A stretch of 64,000 bases of DNA from a virus (IMGVR_UViG_3300017991_004328:1-64000), one strand, 5' to 3'. Positions 25,965-34,386 are shown, counted from the stretch's first letter. The notes: a model not told the origin generated them from the sequence alone. A program made the numbers and translations.

Positions 25965-26442
25965 AACCAGTTCCTTGCGACGGTTCCAAAACAATGCGAG
26001 GATCAATCTTTACTAATTCTTTTTCCACCTGCACCAATGTCTTAAGATTTAGCTTACGCACAGGGCGTGTCTGCGAATACCAAGTACTGATATCCTGCTT
26101 TCCGTACGCCTTATCCGCCCCCAACCAGTCACAAAGCATTTCCAGCCTGTACTTACTGGGCATCTCCTGGATCTTAGTTTTTCCAGAGTCTTCCTGCAAC
26201 ACCCAATATTGCCAATGGTGCTTATTTCGGTGCTGGTGTTTGAGCCAAGCTGCTTCGAACGCTTTATTAGTTTTTTCTGTCCTGTCCCCGTAGAAATAAT
26301 TTGCGTACGGAAAAAACTCGCTGGGCCGGAATTTGGAAATGTCGTGCATAAGCCCGCGCCAGATCAAACCGCGTTTGGCGCACTCGACAAACACAAACCA
26401 TTTATGTCTTAGTACTGCCTTTGCGTATTTCACATATTTCAT
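25951..26442 (-). CDS. DUF5662-like protein
   Basis: Start at ATG 26442 (MKYVKYAKAVLRHKWFVF), whose ATGA overlaps the upstream stop. About 163 residues with features I recall for the DUF5662 family of phage proteins: MHDISKFRPSEFFPYANYFY, AWLKHQHRNKHHWQYWV and MPSKYRLEMLCDWLGADKA. Clustered His/Asp pairs could bind metal. The biochemical function is not established. It is part of a three-gene run of small accessory genes. Confidence 0.7.
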   Translation of the reverse strand: MKYVKYAKAVLRHKWFVFVECAKRGLIWRGLMHDISKFRPSEFFPYANYFYGDRTEKTNKAFEAAWLKHQHRNKHHWQYWVLQEDSGKTKIQEMPSKYRLEMLCDWLGADKAYGKQDISTWYSQTRPVRKLNLKTLVQVEKELVKIDPRIVLEPSQGTGCETS

Positions 26443-26615
26443 TCTGCTACCCCTACATTTGGCCAGGTGGTTTTTGCAAGATCGGGCAGTATCCAATCAG
26501 CCGGGTCTTCCACGTCCCGCCACGCACCACAAACCGAACACCATTCGATAGCACCGCCTGGATACTCTTTTTGCGCGATCGTCTCGATCTTATCTTCCGG
26601 ATGCTTGCATTTCAT
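26439..26615 (-). CDS. Small zinc-ribbon-like protein
   Basis: Start at ATG 26615 after GAGGGCAAA, 58 residues. One end has CKHP, the other WCSVCGAWRD, giving a possible four-ligand zinc site. The ATGA overlap with the next gene shows coupling. Such tiny zinc proteins in phages are often regulators of host enzymes or adapters; no role can be assigned here. Confidence 0.6.
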   Translation of the reverse strand: MKCKHPEDKIETIAQKEYPGGAIEWCSVCGAWRDVEDPADWILPDLAKTTWPNVGVAE

Positions 26616-26735
26616 TTTGCCCTCGGTTTGGGATAAAATTCTAAGGTGGGTTGGCCTTTGCAACTAATTTACAAAACCCCTAACGCATTTTGGAAATTGT
26701 ACTGGGAGAACGCAGGAAAGTAAACAATAAAAAAC

Positions 26736-27203
26736 TTAACTTCTAGAGATGGCCTTCATAAGCCACATTGCGGATTCTTCGAGCTTCGTAATTGCCAAAG
26801 CCCGACTTCGGCTGTTTTCAACCTCGTCCTCGATGCAACTTAGCAAATCGCCATAAGCCGCTCTAAAGCCATCTGCCACCAGATGCTTAGCCTCATTCAT
26901 CTCCACGTGATCAAACGGTCCTAGCGGCTCTGTGTCCGTCTCAGCGGTATTCTGAAAGTTGCCCTCGACCACGTTATCGTTTTCGTCGCTCATCTCTTCT
27001 TCCTCCTCTATTGGGACGACCACGTGAAAGTCGTGATCACCGCAATCACAAGGTTCTAAAAACCCAGCTTGGCAATCGTCTTTTATCGAACCGCAAGGGG
27101 CCAAGTCTTGAGTCTCACAGGCACACCCGTCTTCTTCGTTGTACAACCCTCCATACCCGTACTCGTCGAGGCACTCTTTGACGAAGTCTTTTACGGTAGG
27201 CAT
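26736..27203 (-). CDS. Fusion of a Cys-rich phage domain with an Acb2/Tad1-hairpin-like domain
   Basis: A 155-residue protein. Residues 1-62 form a Cys-rich domain (GCACETQDLAPC, EPCDCGDHDFHVV) that I associate with a common small phage protein. Residues ~93-155 (PFDHVEMNEAKHLVADGF, then SRALAITKLEESAMWLMKAI) resemble the helical hairpin of Acb2/Tad1-hairpin proteins, phage sponges that bind cyclic oligonucleotides and block CBASS or Thoeris signalling. An ATG at 26993 (residue 71) has a very strong GAGGAGGAAGAAGAG site before it, so a separate 85-residue hairpin protein may also be made. Family assignment is from memory and moderate. Confidence 0.55.
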   Translation of the reverse strand: MPTVKDFVKECLDEYGYGGLYNEEDGCACETQDLAPCGSIKDDCQAGFLEPCDCGDHDFHVVVPIEEEEEMSDENDNVVEGNFQNTAETDTEPLGPFDHVEMNEAKHLVADGFRAAYGDLLSCIEDEVENSRSRALAITKLEESAMWLMKAISRS

Positions 27204-27315
27204 CCACGTCTCCTGGTTTCTTTCGTAGTCAAGCTACGCATCGAATCACCGAGTTAGGTCAACCACGGTATAAAGCTCGCACACGTGCTGCACTCGGGTG
27301 GTGTAGTTCATTCCT

Positions 27316-29796
27316 CTAAAGGTCAACAGCGCGAATTCTAACTAAGTGCACGGTAAACGGGTTCATCGTCAAAGACAAGCTCATGCTTCCCGATCTTACC
27401 GTCTTGATTTCCTTTGTGGCGGGTTGTACAGCACCATAACTTTTTATGATCCGCACCCCCTCTAGCAAATCCCAAGACAATCCGGAAAAACTTACTCCAG
27501 AAGCGCCTAAGGAAATATCGGTGTTGTCAACGTCGTAGTACCAAACCGCGTACGTACCCTTAGCCAGTCCAGTCAAGTCTAAAGACGTGGTACGGGTTAG
27601 GATGTCAAAGTTTACGCTTAGAACCGAAATATCTCGTCCGGAAAGGCTAGAAGTAACAATCGTATCTAAATGCTCTGCCGTTGTCGCGCTTGCTACAACC
27701 GTCGGGTGCAAAAACGAATAGAACTGAAATACTTGGTGCAGCGGAGTAAACTCCGTCAACGTGTAATCGGTGAAGTTGTTGTCTGGACAAGTAACGTCGG
27801 CAGTAGAAGTAAAGTTAACCAAGGCATTCGTTGCAGAGGCAAATCCTGCAGCATTCCAAAAAAAGAACATATCAACGCCTTCGGCCAAAAGCTTATTCAC
27901 TACTGTGGCAACGTAAGCGGCTTGCCATTGATCTCCGGGGTCGTTGTCAATGTCGTTGCTAGGACACGCCTCAAGTGCACCTGTTGTTCCTCGACCAAAC
28001 TCCTCGATAACTACTTCGGCACTTGTGTACCCTGCGTCATCTAAGTAAGTTCGTGTGTTCTCGTACGTCCTAAACACTTCACGAGGATCACAACTGTAGC
28101 GGTGCACACTCATAAAATCCATTGGGCTATTTGCAGGAAGCTGTGAAAGAAAAGCAGGTATCCACGTGGCTGAAGGAAACGCATCGTTGCAGGACAAATA
28201 GCACGGATCGCCATACCCACCTATCTTTGTGTCAGCTCGTACTTTAGGAGCGAGCGCTTCGGCAGACTCATTGTAGAAGGTGTAGAAGCTAGATGCGTCT
28301 GTAGGATCCCAAAAATACCCTAAGGGCTCGTTCGGCTCATTACCAATACTCCACCACTCGATTTGGTGGAAGTGTCGAATCATGTAATTTAGTACGCTAG
28401 CCCATTGGGTATAGTTCGCAGGAGGAGAAATATTCCAACGGATATTAGTTGCCGCCGCAGCATAAGCCGGGGAAAAGTCACCTTGGTCAGAAGCTAAGCA
28501 CAATTCTGGAGTGGGCCCGCCTTGCCTACAATCAGAAGTAGGTTGTCGAGGAACTGTCTCTACAGTCATGTACGCATCAACTTTCATCGTAAAAACAGTG
28601 TCCATAAAATCATCCAAACCTAACCCAGCGTCGTAGGTTTCCCCTGCCAAGGTATCGGTTGCAGCAATTAAGTTATTACCTGGACAGGTGTACATCGCCA
28701 CGGGGTAGAGCCCTTGTGAAAAATCGATCGTCTCCAAAGCCCGGTCGTATTTTAGTCGGTCCATGGGAAATGTCATTCGGATCATCGGTCGCTGGCTTTG
28801 ATGGGGGTTAGTCGCAGCAAACGCCGCTAAGCTAGCAAAGTCATCTCCCGAATAAAGATCTCCGGATCGTTTTACCCCCACCGAGCCTGGAGTAAAGATG
28901 TTCAAGCCGATCATAGGTACGTGGTTTAGGGTTTGCGCAACCGTAGAAGTATCGATTGCGATTGTCGGGCTTTGCGTTTTGCAGTACCCGTCAGTGTCAG
29001 CGGAGTAGATGTTAGAAATTGCAGCAGCGCTTAGCGCGTCATTGTGGATCAAAACCTCGTCGACGTATCCAATAAAGTACCCAAAGCTACCGCCTCCAAT
29101 ACCACCAGTGTCGCCAAAAAAGTAACCGCCAACTATTCCTGGATGCAAGGTAACGCCATCTGCATTTGATCGAGTTCTCGTATCTACGCTGCTACCATTG
29201 ACGTAAAGCTCGTATTCTGTATTAGCTCCCTGATCGTCTACCGTAACAGCGACATGGGTGTAGTTTGCGTCACTAATCGCAGCTTCATAAACAAGCATTG
29301 CAGGCATCCAGTTGCCTGCGTGTTCGTAAACAGAAATTCCATTAGTTCCAACCGAAACACCTACCGTAGCCTCGAACGGACCTACTAAACAATTTCCCGA
29401 GTACAGACAATCGCCCTGCGGGGGCCACAGAGCATAATTTTGTCCTTCCGTACCCGCAACATCGGAGCTTCCTGGATCTCCGTATTCAATATCGATGTCG
29501 TGTGTCGTAGTGGGCTTGACCCACATTTCCAGCGTAAAACTTGTTCCGACCGCACTTACTTCGTCGCAATTGACGTACAGGCTCGTCGAGCCGGTAAAGT
29601 CAAAACCCTTGCCTACCTTAGCAGCGGGAAATGCGATCGAACCCGTGCCCTCAATTTTCCCGTCGTTAGCTCCTGCACTATCTAAGTAGGTGTCGTTTCC
29701 TGACCACCAATTAGTCGCAGTTGACGGAAGGGTTAGGCAAGCAGCAAAAACAACTCGGGAAATTAGAAGTGCAGTGAAAAAGGCTAGAGTCTTCAT
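27316..29796 (-). CDS. Secreted glycoside hydrolase (clan GH-A type) with N-terminal LamG domain
   Basis: ATG 29796 starts a Sec signal peptide (MKTLAFFTALLISRVVFAAC). About 826 residues: a LamG/ConA-like lectin domain (~20-270), then a TIM-barrel-like hydrolase. The sequence WWSIGNEPNEP holds the probable acid/base Glu (~487) and EVVIEEFGRG the probable nucleophile Glu (~598), the spacing seen in clan GH-A families such as GH39 or GH30. A C-terminal beta-sandwich follows. Phage enzymes for capsule entry normally ride on the virion; this one carries an export signal, so it may act outside the infected cell or spread the burst. The substrate is unknown. Confidence 0.72.
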   Translation of the reverse strand: MKTLAFFTALLISRVVFAACLTLPSTATNWWSGNDTYLDSAGANDGKIEGTGSIAFPAAKVGKGFDFTGSTSLYVNCDEVSAVGTSFTLEMWVKPTTTHDIDIEYGDPGSSDVAGTEGQNYALWPPQGDCLYSGNCLVGPFEATVGVSVGTNGISVYEHAGNWMPAMLVYEAAISDANYTHVAVTVDDQGANTEYELYVNGSSVDTRTRSNADGVTLHPGIVGGYFFGDTGGIGGGSFGYFIGYVDEVLIHNDALSAAAISNIYSADTDGYCKTQSPTIAIDTSTVAQTLNHVPMIGLNIFTPGSVGVKRSGDLYSGDDFASLAAFAATNPHQSQRPMIRMTFPMDRLKYDRALETIDFSQGLYPVAMYTCPGNNLIAATDTLAGETYDAGLGLDDFMDTVFTMKVDAYMTVETVPRQPTSDCRQGGPTPELCLASDQGDFSPAYAAAATNIRWNISPPANYTQWASVLNYMIRHFHQIEWWSIGNEPNEPLGYFWDPTDASSFYTFYNESAEALAPKVRADTKIGGYGDPCYLSCNDAFPSATWIPAFLSQLPANSPMDFMSVHRYSCDPREVFRTYENTRTYLDDAGYTSAEVVIEEFGRGTTGALEACPSNDIDNDPGDQWQAAYVATVVNKLLAEGVDMFFFWNAAGFASATNALVNFTSTADVTCPDNNFTDYTLTEFTPLHQVFQFYSFLHPTVVASATTAEHLDTIVTSSLSGRDISVLSVNFDILTRTTSLDLTGLAKGTYAVWYYDVDNTDISLGASGVSFSGLSWDLLEGVRIIKSYGAVQPATKEIKTVRSGSMSLSLTMNPFTVHLVRIRAVDL

Positions 29797-29892
29797 GCAT
29801 CCCTCTCTTTTGTTTTTCTGAGAGGGTACCACAAAGATCGATTAACTTATTTCTGGCTTTCTTTCAACACGTACGTAATTTTTTTCAATTCT

Positions 29893-30066
29893 TCAAGGTC
29901 CTAGATCCTCGTGGGAAGATACGTTTAACTTAGAATCCAGTTTTTTGTATGGGAACTGGTAAAGTTTGAAGAATTTGTTTAGGTACGTACCCTTACTTGT
30001 AGCTTCCAAAAAGTCTTGGTAAACTTCCTCTGGAACATCGCTGTATTCATAACAGTAACTCGTCAA
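29893..30066 (-). pseudogene. Truncated KTSC-domain gene fragment
   Basis: The frame ending at TGA 29893 encodes CYEYSDVPEEVYQDFLEATS then KGTYLNKFF, which matches the second half of KTSC domains (VPxxVYxxFLxAxSxGxYLN). The first strands of the domain are missing. The only start in this frame is TTG 30066. A good ribosome site (GAGAGGG) instead leads to ATG 30100 in a different frame, which gives a 17-residue peptide that stops at TGA 30047-30049 inside the KTSC part. This looks like a frameshifted or truncated gene. The rest of the gap between 29.80 and 30.10 kb holds no further gene. Confidence 0.5.
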
Positions 30067-30096
30067 ACTCCTGATCTGTCATCTTTGAATAATCCG

Positions 30097-30588
30097 TCAT
30101 TTCAAACCCTCTCTTTTCTCTAATTCACACCACCAAATTGGTTTCGATCTTCCTTTTTCCCATCGGGCAAAATGTTTCTTCTCACTCCAATAATAACATC
30201 GATAAGCATAAACCGGATTGATGTTTCGATATTGATCCGGCATCGCCTGTGCCGGTACACTAAATATATCCGAATCCACCATCCCATCGGGAATCACAAC
30301 CAAGTAGCCTTGCAACACTCTTCGGCAAGCATGAGGTTTCCCGTAACGAAAATAAAATTCATCTGCCAAAGCCATCGCGTATTTGTACAACCACAAATAA
30401 TTCTGCCGACACTTGCGCGCCCACAGACTACATGGATGATTGTAGTGCGTGCGTCGATAGGGCACGTTCTCTTGCGGATGGCAATTGCAAAGCAACTGAG
30501 TTGCTTCGATCAGCATTTTGTTAACGTGCTTATCGCAAAGCATTTGAGCAGCGGCAACTGGGGCTGCGTCGAGAAAAAAAATATTCAC
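30097..30588 (-). CDS. Conserved phage protein with CDKHVxKM signature
   Basis: GTG 30588 is chosen as start because AGGGGA precedes it and the product then begins with NIFFLDAAPVAAAQMLCDKH, the conserved opening of a widespread phage family; the longer frame from 30678 adds unrelated residues. The motifs CDKHVNKMLIEATQLL, YNHPCSLWARKCRQNYLWLY and PAQAMPDQYR all fit this family. Conserved His, Cys and Lys residues suggest an enzyme, but I cannot name its activity. Confidence 0.65.
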   Translation of the reverse strand: MNIFFLDAAPVAAAQMLCDKHVNKMLIEATQLLCNCHPQENVPYRRTHYNHPCSLWARKCRQNYLWLYKYAMALADEFYFRYGKPHACRRVLQGYLVVIPDGMVDSDIFSVPAQAMPDQYRNINPVYAYRCYYWSEKKHFARWEKGRSKPIWWCELEKREGLK

Positions 30589-30679
30589 GATCCGTCCCCT
30601 TTGAAGCGACCTGCTTTGTATCACACCCCCATCCAACACGTAGCGCCAACAATCCGCCTGCGTTTTTAGATTTGTCATT

Positions 30680-31345
30680 CTAGGAGTCTTCTTTTAACAA
30701 GTCTTCTGCCGCACGACTGCCTAGCTTCGTAACCGTGTACCGATAAGCCTCGTCAAACTCAACAAGAAACTTAGTTTTTAGCCTTCCTAAAAGATGCCTG
30801 GCCCATTCTCTACACCGAATAGATGCGTTCGGTCCCACCGGATTATGACCAGTGACGGTACTGTACAAATTCTTTCCTAACTCAGCGGCAGTAACAGGGC
30901 TTTGCAAGTCGTAGAGATAGGTCAACACTTTTGCTTCCGAAGGGCCTATGTAAAACCCCACCGAAGGCAGCCAGATACGGTTAGAAACCTTTACGGCTCT
31001 TGGTTTTCGATGGCGTTTGATGCTTTGCGCAACCCTACGCAAAGCCTTCTTCAGAGCCTCGTACTTTCGATCTGCGGGCCGCTCTGTAATTTTAGGGGTG
31101 GTGGGTAGTAACCTTATGGGAGGAGGAGCCTGGCACCCCTCAGGAACAAGATAGTGACCTAAGGTATTTTCGTACCTACCTCCTTTGAGCCACCAGACGG
31201 ACCCATCTGCTAAAGTAAGCTTCGACCCATCGTTGTGGGCAATCATCGCCTTACTTTTTAGAGTTTGGTGCTTACGTGTCCGGATCTCGACAAACGCCTT
31301 GTCCTCATAACCTTTTGGCCTGTCGGCGGAATTGCTATTGCTCAT
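30680..31345 (-). CDS. Two-domain protein with C-terminal winged-helix-like region
   Basis: Start at ATG 31345 (MSNSNSADRPKGYEDKAFVE), overlapping the end of the preceding gene, after AGAAGAG. About 221 residues. The first part is a small beta domain with DGSVWWLKGGRYENTLGHYL; the second (GPSEAKVLTYLYDLQSPVTA, then HLLGRLKTKFLVEF and YRYTVTKLG) has the order of a winged helix with a beta wing. A phage transcription regulator is plausible. No family recognised. Confidence 0.6.
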   Translation of the reverse strand: MSNSNSADRPKGYEDKAFVEIRTRKHQTLKSKAMIAHNDGSKLTLADGSVWWLKGGRYENTLGHYLVPEGCQAPPPIRLLPTTPKITERPADRKYEALKKALRRVAQSIKRHRKPRAVKVSNRIWLPSVGFYIGPSEAKVLTYLYDLQSPVTAAELGKNLYSTVTGHNPVGPNASIRCREWARHLLGRLKTKFLVEFDEAYRYTVTKLGSRAAEDLLKEDS

Positions 31346-31625
31346 TGGTCTTCTCTTCTGCAATTCGGCACAAGGCGTAGCCTGCGATGTCTTTCCAAGG
31401 GTCCTCGCCAAACGCTTGTTTGTGGTGGGAGATCCTAGATATTTTTTCTAGGACACGAGCGATCATTACAAAGTCTAAGTACTGGTTTGGTTCCACTTTT
31501 TCGGCGTACAGATCTCTTAAGATCTTGTTCACAAAACCGTATGCGCTACCGTAGGACTCATTTTTTTGGCTGATAAACTTGCCTATTTGTTCTGCAACCT
31601 CGACAATAGCCTTAGAGCGATTCAT
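31335..31625 (-). CDS. DUF1599/Nmad1-like small protein
   Basis: Start at ATG 31625 (MNRSKAIVEVAEQIGKFISQ) with GAGGAAA before it. The ~96 residues include the order KNESYGSAYGFV, DFVMIARVLEKISRISHHK and EDPWKDIAGYALC, similar to the DUF1599 or nucleotide-modification-associated family found in phages. In that family the conserved acidic and Lys residues suggest a nucleotide-related fold. No catalytic role is proven. Confidence 0.55.
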   Translation of the reverse strand: MNRSKAIVEVAEQIGKFISQKNESYGSAYGFVNKILRDLYAEKVEPNQYLDFVMIARVLEKISRISHHKQAFGEDPWKDIAGYALCRIAEEKTNEQ

Positions 31626-31854
31626 GATCATTTTCCTCAACACGCCGTTCAACGTAGACACCTTCTTCGAGTTTCATTTGGGTAACAACCTTGCCGTTGA
31701 CGCAAAGGTACACGACTTCTCCCTTATCTAACGCCTCCTGGGCTTTTTCGTAGAGCTTCTGGTCAAGGCACCGAACATTGGCCTCCTTGTCTCTTTCCAG
31801 GAGCAGACCGTTTGACCAATCGATAAAATTTCTTCTATTTAGTTTGTAGGGCAT
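31612..31854 (-). CDS. Small unknown protein
   Basis: An 80-residue protein with GAGGAC before ATG 31854. N-terminal helix MPYKLNRRNFIDWSNGLLLE, then a short beta part with VVYLCVNGKVVTQMKLEEGV. Overlaps the next gene slightly. Nothing diagnostic is present; probably a small early regulator. Confidence 0.55.
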   Translation of the reverse strand: MPYKLNRRNFIDWSNGLLLERDKEANVRCLDQKLYEKAQEALDKGEVVYLCVNGKVVTQMKLEEGVYVERRVEENDHESL

Positions 31855-31912
31855 TGCTTGTCCTCATAATCTAAATAATTTTACCGGGTTTCGGTTTAGG
31901 AGTGGGGGTAGA

Positions 31913-32197
31913 CTAGCCAATGGCTTTTAGGACTTGGATCAGATCCTCGATTCGGCTGAATTCGACACGATGGCCTGCCGGTGTGTGAAGAACTAAGGGG
32001 CCTTTTGATTTTGTCAACGGGACAGGTTCAGCGTTTTCCTGCTGCTGCTTTTCCCACGTCCTCAATGTGATGTAGGGCAGACCTAACTTTGCCGCTGCCT
32101 GCTGCGCTGCTACACCGTCTGCCTTGAGTTTTCGGTAGCGTTTTACGAGTTCCGCTTTTTGTTCTGGTGTTTTGTTGTTTCTTTTTTTCACTTTCAT
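31913..32197 (-). CDS. Helix-turn-helix protein related to transposase accessory proteins
   Basis: A 94-residue protein. The N-terminal half (TPEQKAELVKRYRKLKADGV then QQAAAKLGLPYITLRTWEKQ) is a clear helix-turn-helix. The C-terminal half (GPLVLHTPAGHRVEFSRIED then LIQVLKAIG) has the strand-helix pattern seen in IS66-family accessory proteins. No transposase lies next to it and no inverted repeats were seen, so a domesticated DNA-binding regulator is more likely than an active element. Confidence 0.6.
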   Translation of the reverse strand: MKVKKRNNKTPEQKAELVKRYRKLKADGVAAQQAAAKLGLPYITLRTWEKQQQENAEPVPLTKSKGPLVLHTPAGHRVEFSRIEDLIQVLKAIG

Positions 32198-32208
32198 AAG
32201 GGTACCTC

Positions 32209-32394
32209 CTAACGTTTTACCACGTCCAACAAACGAGAAAACCGATAAACAACATCTAATATTTCTTTTGCAGATTCATCCCCATTCTTTGCTTGTTTTT
32301 CTACTTGCTCTAAAAAAGCGCGAAGTTGAACAAAGCAGTCACCCCCATCGGCACCAGAAAAAACATCAGTAATTTTTTGCAGAGAAGTTTTCAT
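32209..32394 (-). CDS. Small acidic helical protein
   Basis: A 61-residue product (MKTSLQKITDVFSGADGGDC and VEKQAKNGDESAKEILDVVY) predicted as two helices. It precedes the HTH gene by 12 bases and may be coexpressed with it. No function recognised. Confidence 0.5.
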   Translation of the reverse strand: MKTSLQKITDVFSGADGGDCFVQLRAFLEQVEKQAKNGDESAKEILDVVYRFSRLLDVVKR

Positions 32395-32492
32395 TAGGCT
32401 TACCTCCTACCTATGATCGTAGTAAATCGCATCGATTCAAAACAGCAAAGTCAACATCCAACCATCTGGCTTGGCAACAGGTTCGAAGCGAA

Positions 32493-33566
32493 TCATCCCT
32501 CGCCCCCGTCAGCCGCTTCATGCTTGACGACCCATCGTGGCCAGAACGAATCGTGGCCAGCCAAAGTTCGAATGAGTTCTCGCAATGTAACGCTGTTGTC
32601 CTGCAAATCGAGCAGGAACACCCCGTCACGTTCCTCTTCGAAGATCAGCTCAATTGAGGCAAGAACCAGCGGCGAGTGTGTAGCGGTAATAAGTTGCGTC
32701 TTGGCGTTGTGCTCTCCAGTCAGGGCTTCCATCACTTCGAGCAAGGCCGGGACTACGCGTCGCTGCCATTCTGGATGCAGATGGGCTTCTACCTCGTCGA
32801 TGAGGAAGATAATCTCTGAGACAGGTGTCTCGCCACGAAGCTTGCACGCCTCCAAATGCTCTTGCCAAGTCCAGACCAAAAGATAGGCCAGGGCCACTAC
32901 TCGGCGCATACCAGCCGAGGCGTGGATGAGGGCGACGTCCTCGCCATAGGGCATCTTCAGGGTTGGGTACCTTTTCGGATCATCCAGAGAAACCTTGCGA
33001 AGATCCCCGGGGATGAGCTGTGATGGTGAGAGCGACTTCAGAACGCTCTTGAGCTGTTGAAAAGCCTCTCCGTCTTCTCTTTGCCAAGATGCCCAATCAC
33101 GAATGAGGCCTTCGCAGAGGTCGTTGCCTTCCCAGACCTGGTCGGAAGTGAAAAGATAGGACTTAGGACGATCTGAATCATCTTTTTTCCAATAGTTGCG
33201 AGCGGGATCCCAGACCGAGAACCCGCCGTCGACCTGGGCGTAGATCACCATACTCGGAATAGGCGGGCGGCCTCGCTTGACGCTCCACTCTTCGCTTTCA
33301 CGATCAAACGTGCTTGTGTAGTCGTACGTCCCACCGGCCTTCGCTTTGTAACGATAACTAATGCTCGGTCTTGCAAGTGGAGGATGAGGCACCATGGGAA
33401 GGCGCGCCCAGGTGCAAGTGAGCGCCCACCATGCGACATCAAGAAGAAAAGTCTTGCCGAGCCCATTGTCCCCAGCGAGAAAGTTCAAACGCTCTTTGAA
33501 GTCGATCTTGAGCGATGGCGCTGGGCCGACGTTTTGAAACTTCAGTGATTCAAGCTGTTTGCTCAT
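32493..33566 (-). CDS. ABC-type AAA ATPase (OLD/SMC-like head), last gene of a four-gene cassette
   Basis: Start at ATG 33566, whose ATGA overlaps the upstream stop. 357 residues. Walker A GDNGLGKT at 32-39, an ABC-signature-like SAGMRRVV near 217-224, Walker B IIFLIDEVEAHLHPEW at 252-267, and ATHSP at 295-299 as the switch-His region. The fold is that of the ATPase head of OLD, RecF or AbiL-type defence proteins, but no TOPRIM or HNH nuclease follows. Its G+C content is higher than that of the surrounding phage genes, suggesting transfer. Likely the motor of a small defence or exclusion system, with effector function supplied by the partner genes. Confidence 0.72.
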   Translation of the reverse strand: MSKQLESLKFQNVGPAPSLKIDFKERLNFLAGDNGLGKTFLLDVAWWALTCTWARLPMVPHPPLARPSISYRYKAKAGGTYDYTSTFDRESEEWSVKRGRPPIPSMVIYAQVDGGFSVWDPARNYWKKDDSDRPKSYLFTSDQVWEGNDLCEGLIRDWASWQREDGEAFQQLKSVLKSLSPSQLIPGDLRKVSLDDPKRYPTLKMPYGEDVALIHASAGMRRVVALAYLLVWTWQEHLEACKLRGETPVSEIIFLIDEVEAHLHPEWQRRVVPALLEVMEALTGEHNAKTQLITATHSPLVLASIELIFEEERDGVFLLDLQDNSVTLRELIRTLAGHDSFWPRWVVKHEAADGGEG

Positions 33567-33871
33567 TCCTTGCCCTCCACAATGCGCTGTGCGTCGCCCC
33601 ATTCTTTGCCATATTTCCAATCCAAATCTTGGCAGCAATCCCGCAAATCTCTGATCAGCCAAATGGCCACAGCCAGGCGGGCCCTGAGGTCGTCATCTTC
33701 ACCAAAACAACGACCGCACATGATGTTGGCCGCAGGCTCCCTGCCGCAACGGTGGCATCTAGCAAATACCTTTTTGTCAACGTCAACACAATGGTTCATG
33801 CCGTACAGCCTCTCGCAGATTTGCCTCACGCAAATCAGTCCAACACAGATCAGCCTCTCGCAGATGATCAT
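33563..33871 (-). CDS. Small zinc-ribbon protein; 5' end made from shifted pentapeptide-repeat DNA
   Basis: The conserved part begins at ATG 33799 (MNHCVDVDKKVFARCHRCGR) and has a CHRCG / MCGRCF zinc ribbon followed by a helix (ARLAVAIWLIRDLRDCCQDL). An ATG at 33871 overlaps the stop of the upstream gene as ATGA, in the same frame, and adds 24 residues rich in ICERL/ICVGL repeats. That extra DNA is pentapeptide-repeat sequence read in the wrong frame. Both starts are possible. Stop overlaps the start of the ATPase gene. It may link the pentapeptide protein and the ATPase. Confidence 0.65.
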   Translation of the reverse strand: MIICERLICVGLICVRQICERLYGMNHCVDVDKKVFARCHRCGREPAANIMCGRCFGEDDDLRARLAVAIWLIRDLRDCCQDLDWKYGKEWGDAQRIVEGKE

Positions 33872-34386
33872 ATTCTCACCCCACATTCTTTGGCTATCAT
33901 CTCCCACAGCTCCCAAAGGGGTTTGGCTGGCCCAGGCGACCATAGCCTTTTTTTCTCTTTGAAAAGCACAACACGATCCTTCCCGCCCATGCGCAGTGGG
34001 CAGGACCCGCCATTCGTCCAATCGTTCATCAACGCCTCTCCGTTCGGCAACGCAGACGCGTCAAGCCTCATCAACTCAACAGTCAGATCGTCTGATAATT
34101 CTCCCCAACTTGCCATCATTATCTGCACCACAGAATACCCAGCCCCACGCAGGTCGGCATCATGCATATAGGCTCCACGCAGATCAGCACCGATAAAAGA
34201 AGAATCACGCAAATCAGCCCGACACAGATTGACTCTACGCAGATCAGCCTCTCGCAGATCAGCCTCTCGCAGATCAACCTCTCGCAGATCAACCTTTCGC
34301 AAATCAGCCCAACACAGATTGACTCCACGCAAGACAGCCTTTCGCAGGTTGGCTCCTGGCTTGATTTCATATCCGTTGATGATCAT
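33868..34386 (-). CDS. Pentapeptide-repeat protein with C-terminal domain
   Basis: A 172-residue protein. Residues ~13-80 are clear pentapeptide repeats (ANLRKAVLRGVNLCWADLRK, and DLREADLREADLRRVNL), which fold as a right-handed square helix. The remaining ~90 residues (DDLTVELMRLDASALPNGEA, MNDWTNGGSCPLRMGG, KPLWELWEMIAKECGVRI) form a separate domain that I associate with several phage and bacterial pentapeptide proteins, function unknown. ATG 34386 lies 5 bases behind the upstream stop. Such proteins can mimic DNA or serve as scaffolds. Confidence 0.75.
   Translation of the reverse strand: MIINGYEIKPGANLRKAVLRGVNLCWADLRKVDLREVDLREADLREADLRRVNLCRADLRDSSFIGADLRGAYMHDADLRGAGYSVVQIMMASWGELSDDLTVELMRLDASALPNGEALMNDWTNGGSCPLRMGGKDRVVLFKEKKRLWSPGPAKPLWELWEMIAKECGVRI

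Noticed and set aside
31913-32197. Active IS66-type transposon
   Set aside because: Only the small HTH-type protein is present; no transposase or terminal inverted repeats nearby.
33515-34171. Rightward 218-codon frame across the ATPase cassette
   Set aside because: Antisense to two well-supported genes; repeats of the pentapeptide DNA keep it open.
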